A stretch of 64,000 nucleotides of DNA from Saprospiraceae bacterium. Its GTDB lineage: Bacteria; Bacteroidota; Bacteroidia; Chitinophagales; Saprospiraceae. Shown here piece after piece: positions 26,761 through 36,233 of this stretch. The notes under the pieces were generated by a model, which ran no database searches, had not been told where the DNA came from, and was given only the letters and a program-made list of their open reading frames with translations. Numbering within the stretch: the first letter of the stretch is position 1; each line of letters opens with the position of its first letter. The stretch covers positions 284,001-348,000 of the forward strand of contig JADJTQ010000009.1 of assembly GCA_016711125.1 (NCBI GenBank). The letters run 5' to 3'. The translations under genes were made by a program, and so were the position numbers.

Positions 26761-26857
26761 AAAAATTTGATATGAATAAGTAGTTATCAAACGATAAACG
26801 ATAATCCTTGCCATACAATATCCTAAAAATTTTGATAAAAGTTTCTCATCAGAATAG

Positions 26858-27973
26858 CTAGTTTTGGATTGGACGACTGGTAATCAACCCGATGCCTCGC
26901 ACATCATCTTTATCGACGGCACAGTAAAACATGTAGTACGTTTCATTTTCCGGATTCCAAACCAGAGATATTTTATGGGCATACTTTTGATCCAACCCTG
27001 AAGGATTTCCACCGCTCTTATACAATGGTACTTCATCGGACGTCCAATGCACCAAATCTCGAGAAAAGGCAACCATAATATGAGCCCCTCCGCGTCCAAC
27101 TCCAAAATAGAACATGATCCAGTGGTCGTTGTCCCAGAAAACCTTTCCATCGGAGGAAAAGGATTCATGGTAGCTGTCTTTAGGTCCATGTGATAAAACG
27201 GGGTTATCTGCATGTCTTTCCCAATGCATTAGATCTTCGGAAGTGGCTACTCCGATCTGTTCTATATTTCCATTTGCTGCATTATAAAAATTGAAGAAAA
27301 CACCCTGATGCTCAACTAACCAGGGTTGATAAATGCAACTGCTCTCCCATTCCTGACAATCGCTCTGGTATACCGAGAGAATTGGTTCATTTTTTGCCCT
27401 TTGCCATTTTATTCCATCTGCGCTCAAAGCCACACCTTCAGAGCCAGGCCTTAATTCATACCCTCCCTGGCGGGGATAGGCCCCATAAAGTGAATAATAG
27501 TTTCCATCTTTCTTCCTGAGTACTCTAGGTGCTTTGATATCGTAGTTTTCATATAGATAGGCCCCCAAAACGACACCCCCGTAATCAAAGCTACCTTCAG
27601 ACCCGTAGCCCATGGCCAACTGCATATTGGTCCACTGAACAAGATCAGTACTTTCGGCAATAAAAGATTGATATCCGGTGCCATCAAAACCAATAAAGGT
27701 CATATACCATTTGGCATTACCGGCTATCTGAAATATAGTAGGAACATCTGTCATTTTTACATCTTCAAACCCAACGATGTTTGGTCGGGGAGGTACCACA
27801 TGATCAGAATAATAATACCAATTACGATAGGGCTCTGACCATTTTGCCATCGTCTTTTCGTCGATCGGCAATTCCTGTTGACCAGGAGTATCACAGGAGA
27901 TAAAGCTTACTAGGCAAATCGAAAACCAAAGAAATAAAAATAGGCAACTGTATATAGAATCAGGTCCACGCAT
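26858..27973 (-). CDS. five-bladed beta-propeller glycosidase-like lipoprotein (GH43/GH130-like)
   Basis: A 371-residue lipoprotein (lipobox VSFISC). The body is built of propeller blades with recurring aromatic/Asp patterns: MTDVPTIFQIAGNAKWYMTF, GYQSFIAESTDLVQWTNMQL, KAPRVLRKKDGNYYSLYGAY, EGVALSADGIKWQRAKNEPI, IYQPWLVEHQGVFFNFYNA, VATSEDLMHWERHADNPVL and HIMVAFSRDLVHW. This is the repeat seen in GH43, GH32 and GH130-like proteins. The catalytic acid pair cannot be assigned with confidence. It probably acts on an oligosaccharide outside the cytoplasm. It begins 7 bp after the stop of the preceding gene, so both are in one operon. Confidence 0.75.
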   Translation of the reverse strand: MRGPDSIYSCLFLFLWFSICLVSFISCDTPGQQELPIDEKTMAKWSEPYRNWYYYSDHVVPPRPNIVGFEDVKMTDVPTIFQIAGNAKWYMTFIGFDGTGYQSFIAESTDLVQWTNMQLAMGYGSEGSFDYGGVVLGAYLYENYDIKAPRVLRKKDGNYYSLYGAYPRQGGYELRPGSEGVALSADGIKWQRAKNEPILSVYQSDCQEWESSCIYQPWLVEHQGVFFNFYNAANGNIEQIGVATSEDLMHWERHADNPVLSHGPKDSYHESFSSDGKVFWDNDHWIMFYFGVGRGGAHIMVAFSRDLVHWTSDEVPLYKSGGNPSGLDQKYAHKISLVWNPENETYYMFYCAVDKDDVRGIGLITSRPIQN

Positions 27974-27979
27974 ATTTTC

Positions 27980-29548
27980 TTAATCAACCAAGTAACCAAA
28001 ATACAAATATAAAGCTCCATAAGACCAATGTGGTCCCCGCTGTTCCGGATAATTGTATCGATCCATCATTAGTGCCACATACTGCGCAGGATACCCATCG
28101 GGTAGCATAACCACATTGGGCCAGACTCTCGTCCCTGCCGAGCTATCCCATGGGGGCAGATCCATTTTTAGTGTACCCATTTTATTTAGACCCGGATAAG
28201 AATAAATAAATATCTCCCGGGCACTGCTGCCAGAAAAACAAAACCGTTGATCTCCAATTTTTTGAATTGATGTGCCAGTACTATTTTCTTCAACCGGACC
28301 CGCTATGCGAGTGTAGCCCCGATCCCAGGTATCCGATTCCAATATTACCGCCTTATAACCATTGTGATTTTCGCACGTTAGTAGTCTCCACTTTCCTTTT
28401 TCCTCATCAAATAGAATGTGAGAATCTTCGATATCACCAACAATTCCCGTAGGTCGGGCCTTCATAATAGAAAAACCAAATCTAGGATCCTTCTTGCTTT
28501 CGATGGCCAAAATTTGTTTCTTTTCATCCGGATTTGTGAAAGCGGTAAAACCAGTGGTGAGTCCTTGCCAAAGCTCGTTTTCGGGGTCATAAAATAGGTG
28601 AGATGAAATTTCATTACGCAAAATCCCATCATCTCGATCAAAAACGATAATGCCTTCTAAGCGCAAATCAAAAACAGATGGATTCAGACTAAATACTCCC
28701 TGAATATGGTGAGGCAGGGCACGACCCCGAATCGAAATTGTATACCATAATCTTCCCTGATCCAATAGGGGAGTACCATCTTTATACGTTATCGCTCGTA
28801 TGTCTGCCTGTCCTAAACCGGTGGTGAGAGCCGATTCGATATAATGGATTTTAACGCTGCTTTTATTTAGATGGAGAAATAGATTTGCCTGCAGCGAATG
28901 CAGATATTTTTTCTCTCTTAAATCGATAAAAGAGCTAAAATCTTCCTGCCCAATAGAAATTGGCATTCCGGAAGTCTGAAATGAGAGATTTAATCCACTA
29001 CCAAGCATTTGTAGAATTGTCTTACATGGAAGAACAGCATCAAAAGGAAGTTTAGTGACAATGGATTTTTCAACGACATCTTTACCATGTTTCACAACTT
29101 TGATGTTGGCATCCAGCAATTGATTTTCTTTGAAAGAAATACTTATGATAAATCGGTCTTTACCTTGACTATCTGAGAACTCAAAACCAAATTGACCTTC
29201 GCCGGAGGTTTCGGTGAGATCCATCATATAGGTAGCAAAAGGATTAAAACCACCAAACCAAATCTTTAATTCCGAATCACCAGTATCTCTGACTATCAGA
29301 TGATCTTCCAATATGGCGATCTGCGATGTCTCACCCGAATAGTATTTATGAGGATGCATGCTAGCCATGCCGATAATCTCCTTAGGATTTAATTGGGCAA
29401 GAGGAATCGATTGATCTTCTGAAAAGATAAAGCGCTTTACTCCCTGTCTCACAAATTGAATTTTGGAAGGATCGATCTGCCCCCTGATCATATTATTTGA
29501 TACCAAGAAGAAGAAGAGAATAAAGAGAGAATTAATAACGTTTCGCAT
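27980..29548 (-). CDS. secreted two-domain protein with propeller-like C-terminus, unknown glycosidase-like
   Basis: A 522-residue exported protein with a signal peptide (MRNVINSLFILFFFLVSNNM). Residues ~30-240 look like a beta-sandwich (ELKIWFGGFNPFATYMMDLT, FGFEFSDSQGKDRFIISISF). From ~270 on it has propeller-type strands (GRLWYTISIRGRALPHHIQG, SHLFYDPENELWQGLTTGFT, DSHILFDEEKGKWRLLTCEN, RFCFSGSSAREIFIYSYPG). No known catalytic signature is evident. It is translationally close to the downstream GH43/130-like lipoprotein, and the pair is likely a functional unit for one glycan. Not recognised at family level. Confidence 0.65.
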   Translation of the reverse strand: MRNVINSLFILFFFLVSNNMIRGQIDPSKIQFVRQGVKRFIFSEDQSIPLAQLNPKEIIGMASMHPHKYYSGETSQIAILEDHLIVRDTGDSELKIWFGGFNPFATYMMDLTETSGEGQFGFEFSDSQGKDRFIISISFKENQLLDANIKVVKHGKDVVEKSIVTKLPFDAVLPCKTILQMLGSGLNLSFQTSGMPISIGQEDFSSFIDLREKKYLHSLQANLFLHLNKSSVKIHYIESALTTGLGQADIRAITYKDGTPLLDQGRLWYTISIRGRALPHHIQGVFSLNPSVFDLRLEGIIVFDRDDGILRNEISSHLFYDPENELWQGLTTGFTAFTNPDEKKQILAIESKKDPRFGFSIMKARPTGIVGDIEDSHILFDEEKGKWRLLTCENHNGYKAVILESDTWDRGYTRIAGPVEENSTGTSIQKIGDQRFCFSGSSAREIFIYSYPGLNKMGTLKMDLPPWDSSAGTRVWPNVVMLPDGYPAQYVALMMDRYNYPEQRGPHWSYGALYLYFGYLVD

Positions 29549-29610
29549 TTTGAAAGTGTCGCATTAAAACTAAACCCCTGAGACCCGGTACTAGTAGATG
29601 TGTTTGTCTA

Positions 29611-30321
29611 TTAGATTGCCCTTGTTTTATTAACCGTAATTTCTGATCCTTCCGCCAGAAATACAGATTGAGGTATCTGGGAACTTAGGAAATCAAAGTC
29701 ATGACCATAGACATTTCCGAAATCAACATCGATCATATAATCTTTAGTGGGGTAGACTTTCCAGGCTGGATGTTCGACCTGGTACTCAGCCGTTTTAACA
29801 GGGCCGACTTTAGTATATCCCCAAAAGTGTTCGGTGATAAACTCTTCTTCACTGCCGCGTAAGACCTCATTTCCCATTTGTGATGCTTTGACCTTTATTG
29901 AATGCCATCGTTTCTTTTTCCATATATATTGAACCGACAGTTCACCCCGATCAAAGGCCCATTCATGTTTCATAGGCATGGTCTCATAGTGCTCACCATA
30001 CATAGTATTTGCCACCCAGGTCAGTGCCGCTTTTGGTACAATCTCTTTGATGAAGACCACGCCACGCCTCCAATTGACTCCGTCTTTATGTCGAACATAA
30101 AATCGGAGGTTGACCTCGGCAAAATCGGTATGGAATGGAATTTTAAAACCTTTAAGCCTGGTATTTAAAAACATAAATCCAACCAGACTTACATAGCAGG
30201 TATTACTCCAAAGCTCTATTTCAGTGCGAGCAGGTAAATATGGCTCTAATATTTTCTGATCAACCGAATAATTGACCATGATCAATTTTCTCCATTCGGC
30301 CTCCAGGAAGGGTTTTTCCAT
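29611..30321 (-). CDS. DUF2071 protein (YqjF-like)
   Basis: A 236-residue protein with the DUF2071 pattern: FLEAEWRKLIMVNYSVDQKI, LEPYLPARTEIELWSNTCYV, SLVGFMFLNTRLKGFKIPFH, FAEVNLRFYVRHK, RGVVFIKEIVPKAALTWVAN and MPMKHEW. The fold is related to acetoacetate decarboxylase, but catalysis is not established. There is no signal peptide. It lies between the propeller genes and the PL8 lyase gene on the same strand; a link to glycan use is only by position. Confidence 0.88.
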   Translation of the reverse strand: MEKPFLEAEWRKLIMVNYSVDQKILEPYLPARTEIELWSNTCYVSLVGFMFLNTRLKGFKIPFHTDFAEVNLRFYVRHKDGVNWRRGVVFIKEIVPKAALTWVANTMYGEHYETMPMKHEWAFDRGELSVQYIWKKKRWHSIKVKASQMGNEVLRGSEEEFITEHFWGYTKVGPVKTAEYQVEHPAWKVYPTKDYMIDVDFGNVYGHDFDFLSSQIPQSVFLAEGSEITVNKTRAI

Positions 30322-30399
30322 AGTTTATAATTCAATAAAGATAATGCTGCCTAAAAACAGTGAGGCTAGGGTTTACATCCAACCTATCAAATATCTCTA

Positions 30400-32576
30400 C
30401 TAGTATAACTTTATCGTGGTGCTCTTACCCGAGTAAACACCCTGCGGTAGATCTATCAGGAAAATGGTGCTGTTTTGCTCTAGATTGGTAAGGGTTCTAA
30501 AGTCATCACCCGAAAAGTCGTATATCCCAGACACGGTCAAAAGTATTTTACTGAGCTTTCTGGACGGATCAGCGAGGGTCAATTCCCGTAGCTTGCCATT
30601 TGTTCTTTTTAACATGGCCATTCCCTGACTCTCCATCTTTATGCTAAAACCATCGGATGATTTTAGTTCACCAGCTTTATAAAAAGCCAATTGCTCAATA
30701 CCTAGTCGACGATGTCTGACCGCTTGTAGATCCGGTGTATTAGAAATGATTTCGATATCACGATTATTAGCACTGGTTTCGCTCAATTGATTTTCTGTAA
30801 TACCGGGTACCACAATGTATTGATAGGTGGCACTATCCGGACTGGTACCATGATCAAACCACAAAGTAAATACATCCATGCTGACGAGAGAGTCGGAGAT
30901 ATTTTTTTGATCGGTAATATCTGACCAACGACCTTGCTTCGCTTCATTGCTGACATGAATAGTGCCAGTCGCTGGTAAAATGTACCCAATCTTATCATGA
31001 TAAATGTATTTAACCTTATTTAATTCGTGATTACCTTGAGGAAGCACTTTCAACTGGCCATCTTGCATTATGGACACCTCACCACGTAAAAGTACTTGAT
31101 TGATTGTAGATGCAACTGGGAGATTAGATCGAACCCGAATACCACTACCGAGACAAACGTACTCTTCATCGAAAAAAAACCACGATTTTTTAGCACTCAC
31201 CAGGTCGTGCGGACTCAGAAAATCAAAGGCTACCGCACCAATCATGCCGTCAGTGACCGCTCCGACAAAATCTGTAAGACCATCTTTTTGAATTTGATCA
31301 GGATCAGGTAAAGCTGGTTTTTGTAGGATGGTGGTGCCAGATATTTTCTGCCAATCGTAGGTTGGCCAAATATTATGATATTCATCACCCTTAAGCATTA
31401 AATAATTGGTGCCATCTGCACGATGGTGGGTCGTTTTCCCCGGACCATTATATGGCTCTTCCATATTCCTGTTTCGGGTCGAAAACATTCTGACGGTGGT
31501 GTAATAGTTCGGTCTTTGAATGACGAAGTGCTCGGTCTGCCAGAAAAATTTTGCAAAAGACAAGGATGGTTTTGCAGTGCCCTTTCTCAACCGAATGATT
31601 TCTTCCAATTCATCTTTGCGATAGTCTGTGCTTAAGAGGAGTCTCTCAATCTCCATGATATCATGTGACTCAAATTCAGACTTACCCGAAATACTTCTAT
31701 TTTTCACACTAATATCTGTATAGACCCCATAGACCATTTGCTTATAGATGCCATCCAGATAGTAATCAACCAGATGATTGATTCTTTCAACTGAAAAAGC
31801 ATATTTGGTATGAGCAACATAATAGGACCACTCGCCAAAAGCATTGGCATATTTGCCGTATCCATAGGATGTTGTATTGTTAACCCGGTCTTCCCGATGA
31901 TGAAAACTATAGTCATGTTGCATACCACGTTTTCCTGTGCTAAATTTTACTTCGCCCTCGATTAATCGAATGATTTCTTCAAACCCCGCTTTATCACCAA
32001 TAAAAAGTAAGTTTTTTGCCAATATTCCGGCAATCACAATTCGATCCCCACTGGGTCTGGCACCAGAGGCATTCATATGCGCTCTCCCAATGATCGGTTG
32101 CACTTTGGCTACCAAGTCTTTCGGTAATTCATCGCCAATGACTAACATGAGATTAACAAGATTCGTCGGGGTTGATATTTGATTGTCATGCCAATTATCT
32201 CCAAAAAATCATGCTCTGCCCAATAGCCTAGTGATGTAATAATTTTGTCTTTTATCACCTGGTTTCCGTTGAACCGGGAGCTTTTATTTTTATATGCCTT
32301 AGCCAGGTACACCAAATCACTGGTGTGTCGCCGGTGAGGAAAACCAGCCGTACGGCTGAGATCGGTATAATTAATATCTCGAAAACTTCCATTTTCATCC
32401 ATCCGGTTTAGGATGGATCCCACCTGTGAGTCATCGATATTAGTTTTCATGACTTCCGTAACCGCCCGGGCTATGACAATGTCAAAATCATCTGATCTGA
32501 CATCGCCGGCAAAGGCCAAAAGTGAGAAGATCAATATAAAACGAAGAAGTGAAAATGTAGAAGCCATAGTCATCAA
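30400..32576 (-). CDS. polysaccharide lyase family 8 (chondroitin/hyaluronate-type lyase), frameshifted
   Basis: A secreted PL8 lyase of about 725 residues in two frames (32576-32142 and 32148-30400). The N-terminal toroid includes RTAGFPHRRHTSDLVYLAKA and, after the frame change, DNWHDNQISTPTNLVNLMLV with the conserved Asn region. Downstream come HREDRVNNTTSYGYGKYANA (catalytic His/Tyr region), EPYNGPGKTTHHRADGTNYL and the C-terminal beta-sandwich (SWFFFDEEYVCLGSGIR). Adding one base to the T6 run (minus strand; A6 at 32203-32208) gives EHDFFGDNWHDNQ, which fits the family. PL8 enzymes cut chondroitin, hyaluronan, xanthan or alginate by beta-elimination; the exact substrate is not readable. 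Confidence 0.85.
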
Positions 32577-32749
32577 ATAATAAGGTATTATCTAATTGTG
32601 AATTCAAGCGCAGTAAAATACTAAAATTAACCTTACTACCCGTACAAAAGGCGATGGTGGCTTATTCACTTTCACCTAACTCGTCCTTTAATTATCTTCT
32701 TGGAAGTCTTTGAGATAGTACTCTTTTCGCAGTTTGGAATTAAAGATAT

Positions 32750-33034
32750 CTATAAAAGTATTATGGATATTATCACGATGTAAAGCAACAAAAATGTAGA
32801 CAACATAATTTTCCAGACTCTATGGGCTCTTTTTAATTCCATAAATTGGAAAGCTACCAATAGAAACTTGATCCCTGACAATCCAAGAATCAGGAGGACC
32901 ATTAATAAAATGTGGCTCACAAATCCTGAAATAAATGAAGTGATCAAAGTCAGTGAAAGCAAGAGCACCAATGTGAGAACAGTTTTATTTTTAATCAGAG
33001 TACCAGATAAAGCATGGGAAACAGGAGAAGCCAA
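32750..33034 (-). CDS. cytochrome c oxidase subunit IV family protein
   Basis: A 94-residue protein with three membrane segments: TVLTLVLLLSLTLITSFISG, ILLMVLLILGLSGIKFLLVA and VWKIMLSTFLLLYIVIISII. The signature FQFMELKRAHRVWK is that of the prokaryotic subunit IV of aa3/caa3-type oxidases. The listed start overlaps the end of the corrected cox3 by 40 bp; the first ~11 residues look out of place, so a non-ATG start near LIKNKTV is possible. It functions with subunit III in terminal oxidase assembly in the inner membrane. Confidence 0.8.
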   Translation of the reverse strand: MASPVSHALSGTLIKNKTVLTLVLLLSLTLITSFISGFVSHILLMVLLILGLSGIKFLLVAFQFMELKRAHRVWKIMLSTFLLLYIVIISIILL

Positions 33035-33578
33035 ATTAAATCACACATATGCCAGAAAGCCGCTCCGGCTTCAAAATCTTCAAGTTTTACCTGACCTTTT
33101 TTAATTGAAAATAGATGGTTGACAGAATGACCAAACCTACCATCACATGGATAACATGGAAACCGGTCAGAAGCCAATAGAAATTAAAAAAGGTATCGTA
33201 TCCGAAGGTCAGACCTTCCCCAATTTTGGAGCTGTATTCGATGGATTTTAAAAGAAGAAAGAGGAGGCCACCTAGTATGGTCAGTGATAGCGAAAAAGCA
33301 ACTTTGGTCTGATTTTGATTTCTAAAGTGCTTAATGCTGGTTGCCATGTAATATCCGCTTGTCAGCAATAATATGGTATTGACTACCCCAAATGCAGGAT
33401 TTAGCAATAGACGGGAGTTATGAAAAGCATCGGGATTCTCTGTACTATAGTAGGCCAGGACTATCAGTGCTATGCCAAAAACCGATAATTCCAAAAAGAT
33501 AATCATCCAGATAAGGATGCCCCCAGGGGGGTAGTAGACATCTTTGAAATCAGTGGATGTGGTTGGATGAATTTCCAT
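32995..33578 (-). CDS. cytochrome c oxidase subunit III, frameshifted
   Basis: A heme-copper oxidase subunit III of about 193 residues after correction. YYPPGGILIWMIIFLELSVF at the start, RLLLNPAFGVVNTILLLTSG, IGEGLTFGYDTFFNFYWLLT and GFHVIHVMVGLVILSTIYFQ are typical. The frame ends at 33087 (LKKVR), but the family C-terminus GQVKLEDFEAGAAFWHMCDL IWLLLFP continues in the next frame to 32995. One A missing from an A6 run (minus strand; T6 at 33097-33102) explains this. Subunits I and II are not within the window. Confidence 0.85.
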
Positions 33579-33967
33579 TGATATTTTTGCGAAAGTAGTA
33601 AAATAATTTGGGGTGTGGTTGAGATAGAAGGCCAGGTCATTTCTCGCAACCCTTGATTGAATAATTCTGCCTTTTCACTAATTGTGGATTTAGAGCTGTG
33701 GCTCTCATTGGTGACCCAAATTTTTATCTGGAAAGTGAATTATCACCCGCAATACAGCTAAACAGTGCGGAAGTTGTAAATGATCTGAGATGCCTGGTCC
33801 ATGAAATAGGTGGATTAGTGGGTTGTGTATCTGTAAATCAATCTTTTATTACTAGCAAGTAGTCCTGCAGTGTTATTCCACTTTTTTGATAAGGATCATC
33901 CTTGCTTGTTTTTAAACTTACGCAAGATCGTAATAAGGGTGTTCTCAATAAATGGAGATTGAAAAAT
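33579..33967. other. 389-bp intergenic region, no supported gene
   Basis: On the + strand 33700-33860 an open frame without a start codon reads ALIGDPNFYLESELSPAIQL, then NSAEVVNDLRCLVHEIGG, ending at TAG near 33858. It looks protein-like and may be a gene remnant. Nothing else stands out. Confidence 0.35.
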
Positions 33968-34421
33968 CTACACTTTGTTGGCGATGAAATAGTTTTTGGC
34001 CAACAGTTACAGAGGACCTCCGATGCAGACAATCAAAATCACAACGGCGATCGAAGCATTCTCTGGGACAACGGACGAGATCCGATTTGACTGAACAGCA
34101 AAACGATCAGATTTGCCACCGACCATGCTACGATGCCAATCAAGATTGCATCCATGCACCAGGGTGCCTTCGCCAAATTAAGTGGCTTGAATAAAAGGAA
34201 AAAACAGATGGCACATGACATCGGAATCACAAAATGAAAAACAATCCCTACACGATCATGGCCATGCCACCCTCATATGCTAGTGAGCCAAAAACACCAC
34301 TCGCAATGAATTGAAGGATCTGTCCAGGTGTGGTACCTCTCATCAAATATGCTTGAAAAGTGGCAGCAGTAATGTCCAGCATTCCGGCAATAAGTCCTGC
34401 ATGAATAATCGATTTCCACAT
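33968..34421 (-). pseudogene. broken small membrane protein gene (DUF1440/DUF6789-like)
   Basis: The gene starts at 34421 (MWKSIIHAGLIAGMLDITAA, then TFQAYLMRGTTPGQILQF IASG) and hits TAG after GGMAMIV. It continues in another frame as VGIVFHFVIPMSCAICFFLL, then GIVAWSVANLIVLLFSQ. It shifts again to ASIAVVILIVCIGGPL, meets an in-frame TAA, and ends LLAKNYFIANKV. At least two frame changes and one nonsense codon separate it from a working four-helix membrane protein. The intact family has no known function. Confidence 0.65.
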
Positions 34422-34494
34422 GTATTTAATTCTTAATTTTTAAAATTTATCAAACGGTTTGCCGGTCTCGACATAGCCTAACTTGCATATTCAT

Positions 34495-34896
34495 CTAAAC
34501 GACCGCTTGAGCTTCTATTTCTATCATAAACTCTTCATTTGCCAATCCAACTACATTTATTCATGTGCTGCAAGGAGGATTTTGTGTGCCAAAATAGCTT
34601 CGCAATACTTCACCTATGATCTGACCGTCTGCACTTTGGTAATTTACTTTATATATTCTTAGCATAACAATATTTTTCAATGAACCTCCGGTTGATTCAA
34701 TCGCTATTTTTAGATTTTCAAGTGATTTTTCTGCCTGCTTCTTCAAGTTATTTTTACCAACAATTTTTTGATCATTGTCCCAGGCAACTTGCCCTGATAC
34801 GAACACCAACCTTTCTGACCTAGCTGACACAACCTGAGAAAATCCATATTGTCTGGAATCAAAAAGTGTAGATGAGTTTATACATTCTTTTTTCAT
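34495..34896 (-). CDS. RidA-family protein with internal TGA at a conserved Trp
   Basis: RidA proteins hydrolyse reactive enamine/imine intermediates of amino-acid metabolism. The 133-codon frame contains YGFSQVVSARSERLVFVSGQ, VAWDN, LKKQAEKSLENLKIAIESTG and GSLKNIVMLRIY. It has one stop, TGA at 34561-34563, where homologues read Trp (PPCST-[W]-INVVGLANEEFMIEIEA). After it the frame stays open to the proper end at 34495. Since TGA works as a stop elsewhere in the window, this is a nonsense mutation or base error, not recoding. The truncated 111-residue form lacks the last two core elements. Confidence 0.75.
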
Positions 34897-34977
34897 TCTG
34901 CGTTATTTCTATTGCTATTAAGTTTTATGGAGTTCAGTTTTAGTTAGGTTTTTGAATGACGGGGATTATCCATTTTC

Positions 34978-35690
34978 TTATTTGTTGGTTAGAATTTTTT
35001 TCAAAATTTTATCAACCTGCTCCTCGTTTAGGCCAACACTCATGTCGGGATGGTATATCAACCGGATCAGGTCGTTGTCGATCATAGCATATTCAGTAGT
35101 GGCTGTCCATGCCGATTGAAAAATACTCTCAATATATAATGGGGAATCTTTGGCCAATCCCAACGATTGAGTGAACTCTTCACGCAATAGATGTTTCTGT
35201 TCAGTTGAATTGGCGCGCATAATATCGACATACATCTGTCCTGAATAGAGCTCATTTTGACTATTCCAGAAGACAGAAAACAAACCCCAATTGGAGGAGA
35301 CCAAATTTGACTGACTTGGAAATTTTTCGGCATACTCAGTTCCTGTCCCAAAGAATATATAGTAATTTGATTTTAAAGAATCATCAGCAATTGCGATATT
35401 GAATCCATCCGTTGCCAATGCATTAATTTCAGAGCTTATCTTTTCCAATTCTGCTAGTAATTCAGAGGTTGGTCGTCCACCAACGAATACGATTAGGTCT
35501 GATTTCCACTTGCGGGTAATCATACTTGCATTGCCAAATTCAAATCCTAAGGCAATATCTTTGAAATAGTCAATGACATCAAGTTCGTAATCGCTAAAGT
35601 CTGATTCAGGAGATACACTGGCACATCCTTAGAACATGAAGAGACAGTAACAATGAAAAGAATTATTAGTGAAAGCTTGAGGTTTTTCAT
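34978..35690 (-). CDS. DUF2927 lipoprotein, frameshifted near the N-terminus
   Basis: The gene begins at 35690 with a lipoprotein signal (MKNLKLSLIILFIVTVSSC). After CSK the frame is lost, but with one extra G near 35627 it continues GCASVSPESDFSDYELDVID, YFKDIALGFEFGNAS, then MITRKWKSDLIVFVGG. The DUF2927 core is visible: FNIAIADDSLKSNYYIFFGT, LLREEFTQSLGLAKDS and EYAMIDNDLIRLIYHPDMSV. This family is thought to be secreted and possibly protease-like around the REEFTQ helix, but activity is not established. It lies in a run of small minus-strand genes. Confidence 0.75.
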
Positions 35691-35740
35691 CTCATTTGTT
35701 ATCAAAAGAATTTATCTGTATCATCTAATTTTTATGCTAT

Positions 35741-36169
35741 TCAAGGCTGTATTTTGCAGAATATTTGAGACATGGTTGTGGGATCAATCGATGTCATATC
35801 TACTAGTTGTAATGATTTGACCATGTTAAGAGTTGTGGTTTTGTATTTTTGAAAATGCGGAGTTTTCAGATGCGCCTTGTAGGCTTCTCCGCTGGAATAG
35901 ATTTCCAGGAGTCTTATCTGGGTCGGGTTATTTTTCTGGTACATGGGATAAATGCAAATAACACCTGGTTCCAATCTAATTGAAGCCTCAGATTCTTCTT
36001 TAAGAATGGTACGATATTCTTGAGTATGGTTGGAATCTATTTCGATTTCAGCGATTCGAATCATCATATTATGCAAATCGCTATTGAATACCGATTGCTG
36101 AGGCTTTTTACAAGAATTAGATATTAATATGGTCACGAGAATTTTGAGTGCTATGTTCTGAAATTTCAT
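35741..36169 (-). CDS. ABM-superfamily (putative quinol monooxygenase) lipoprotein
   Basis: The start MKFQNIALKI (36169) gives a lipoprotein signal ending LISNSC. The mature part is one ABM (antibiotic biosynthesis monooxygenase) ferredoxin-like domain: MIRIAEIEIDSNHTQEYRTI, LKEESEASIRLEPGVICIYP, RLLEIYSSGEAYKAHLKTPH and FQKYKTTTLNMVKSLQLVDM. Related enzymes oxidise quinol-type substrates without cofactor. Export to the periplasm is unusual for the family but seen in Bacteroidota. The start is 6 bp inside the longest frame (36175). Confidence 0.85.
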   Translation of the reverse strand: MKFQNIALKILVTILISNSCKKPQQSVFNSDLHNMMIRIAEIEIDSNHTQEYRTILKEESEASIRLEPGVICIYPMYQKNNPTQIRLLEIYSSGEAYKAHLKTPHFQKYKTTTLNMVKSLQLVDMTSIDPTTMSQIFCKIQP

Positions 36170-36233
36170 GTGCAATATTTGATAAGATTTTACTTAAGTC
36201 TGATCCTTGTTCGATCCGAAACCCCATTCCTTG

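Noticed and set aside
34561..34563. TGA decoded as tryptophan in this organism
   Set aside because: Several intact genes end with TGA (for example the matB/madL ATGA overlap), so the standard code applies.
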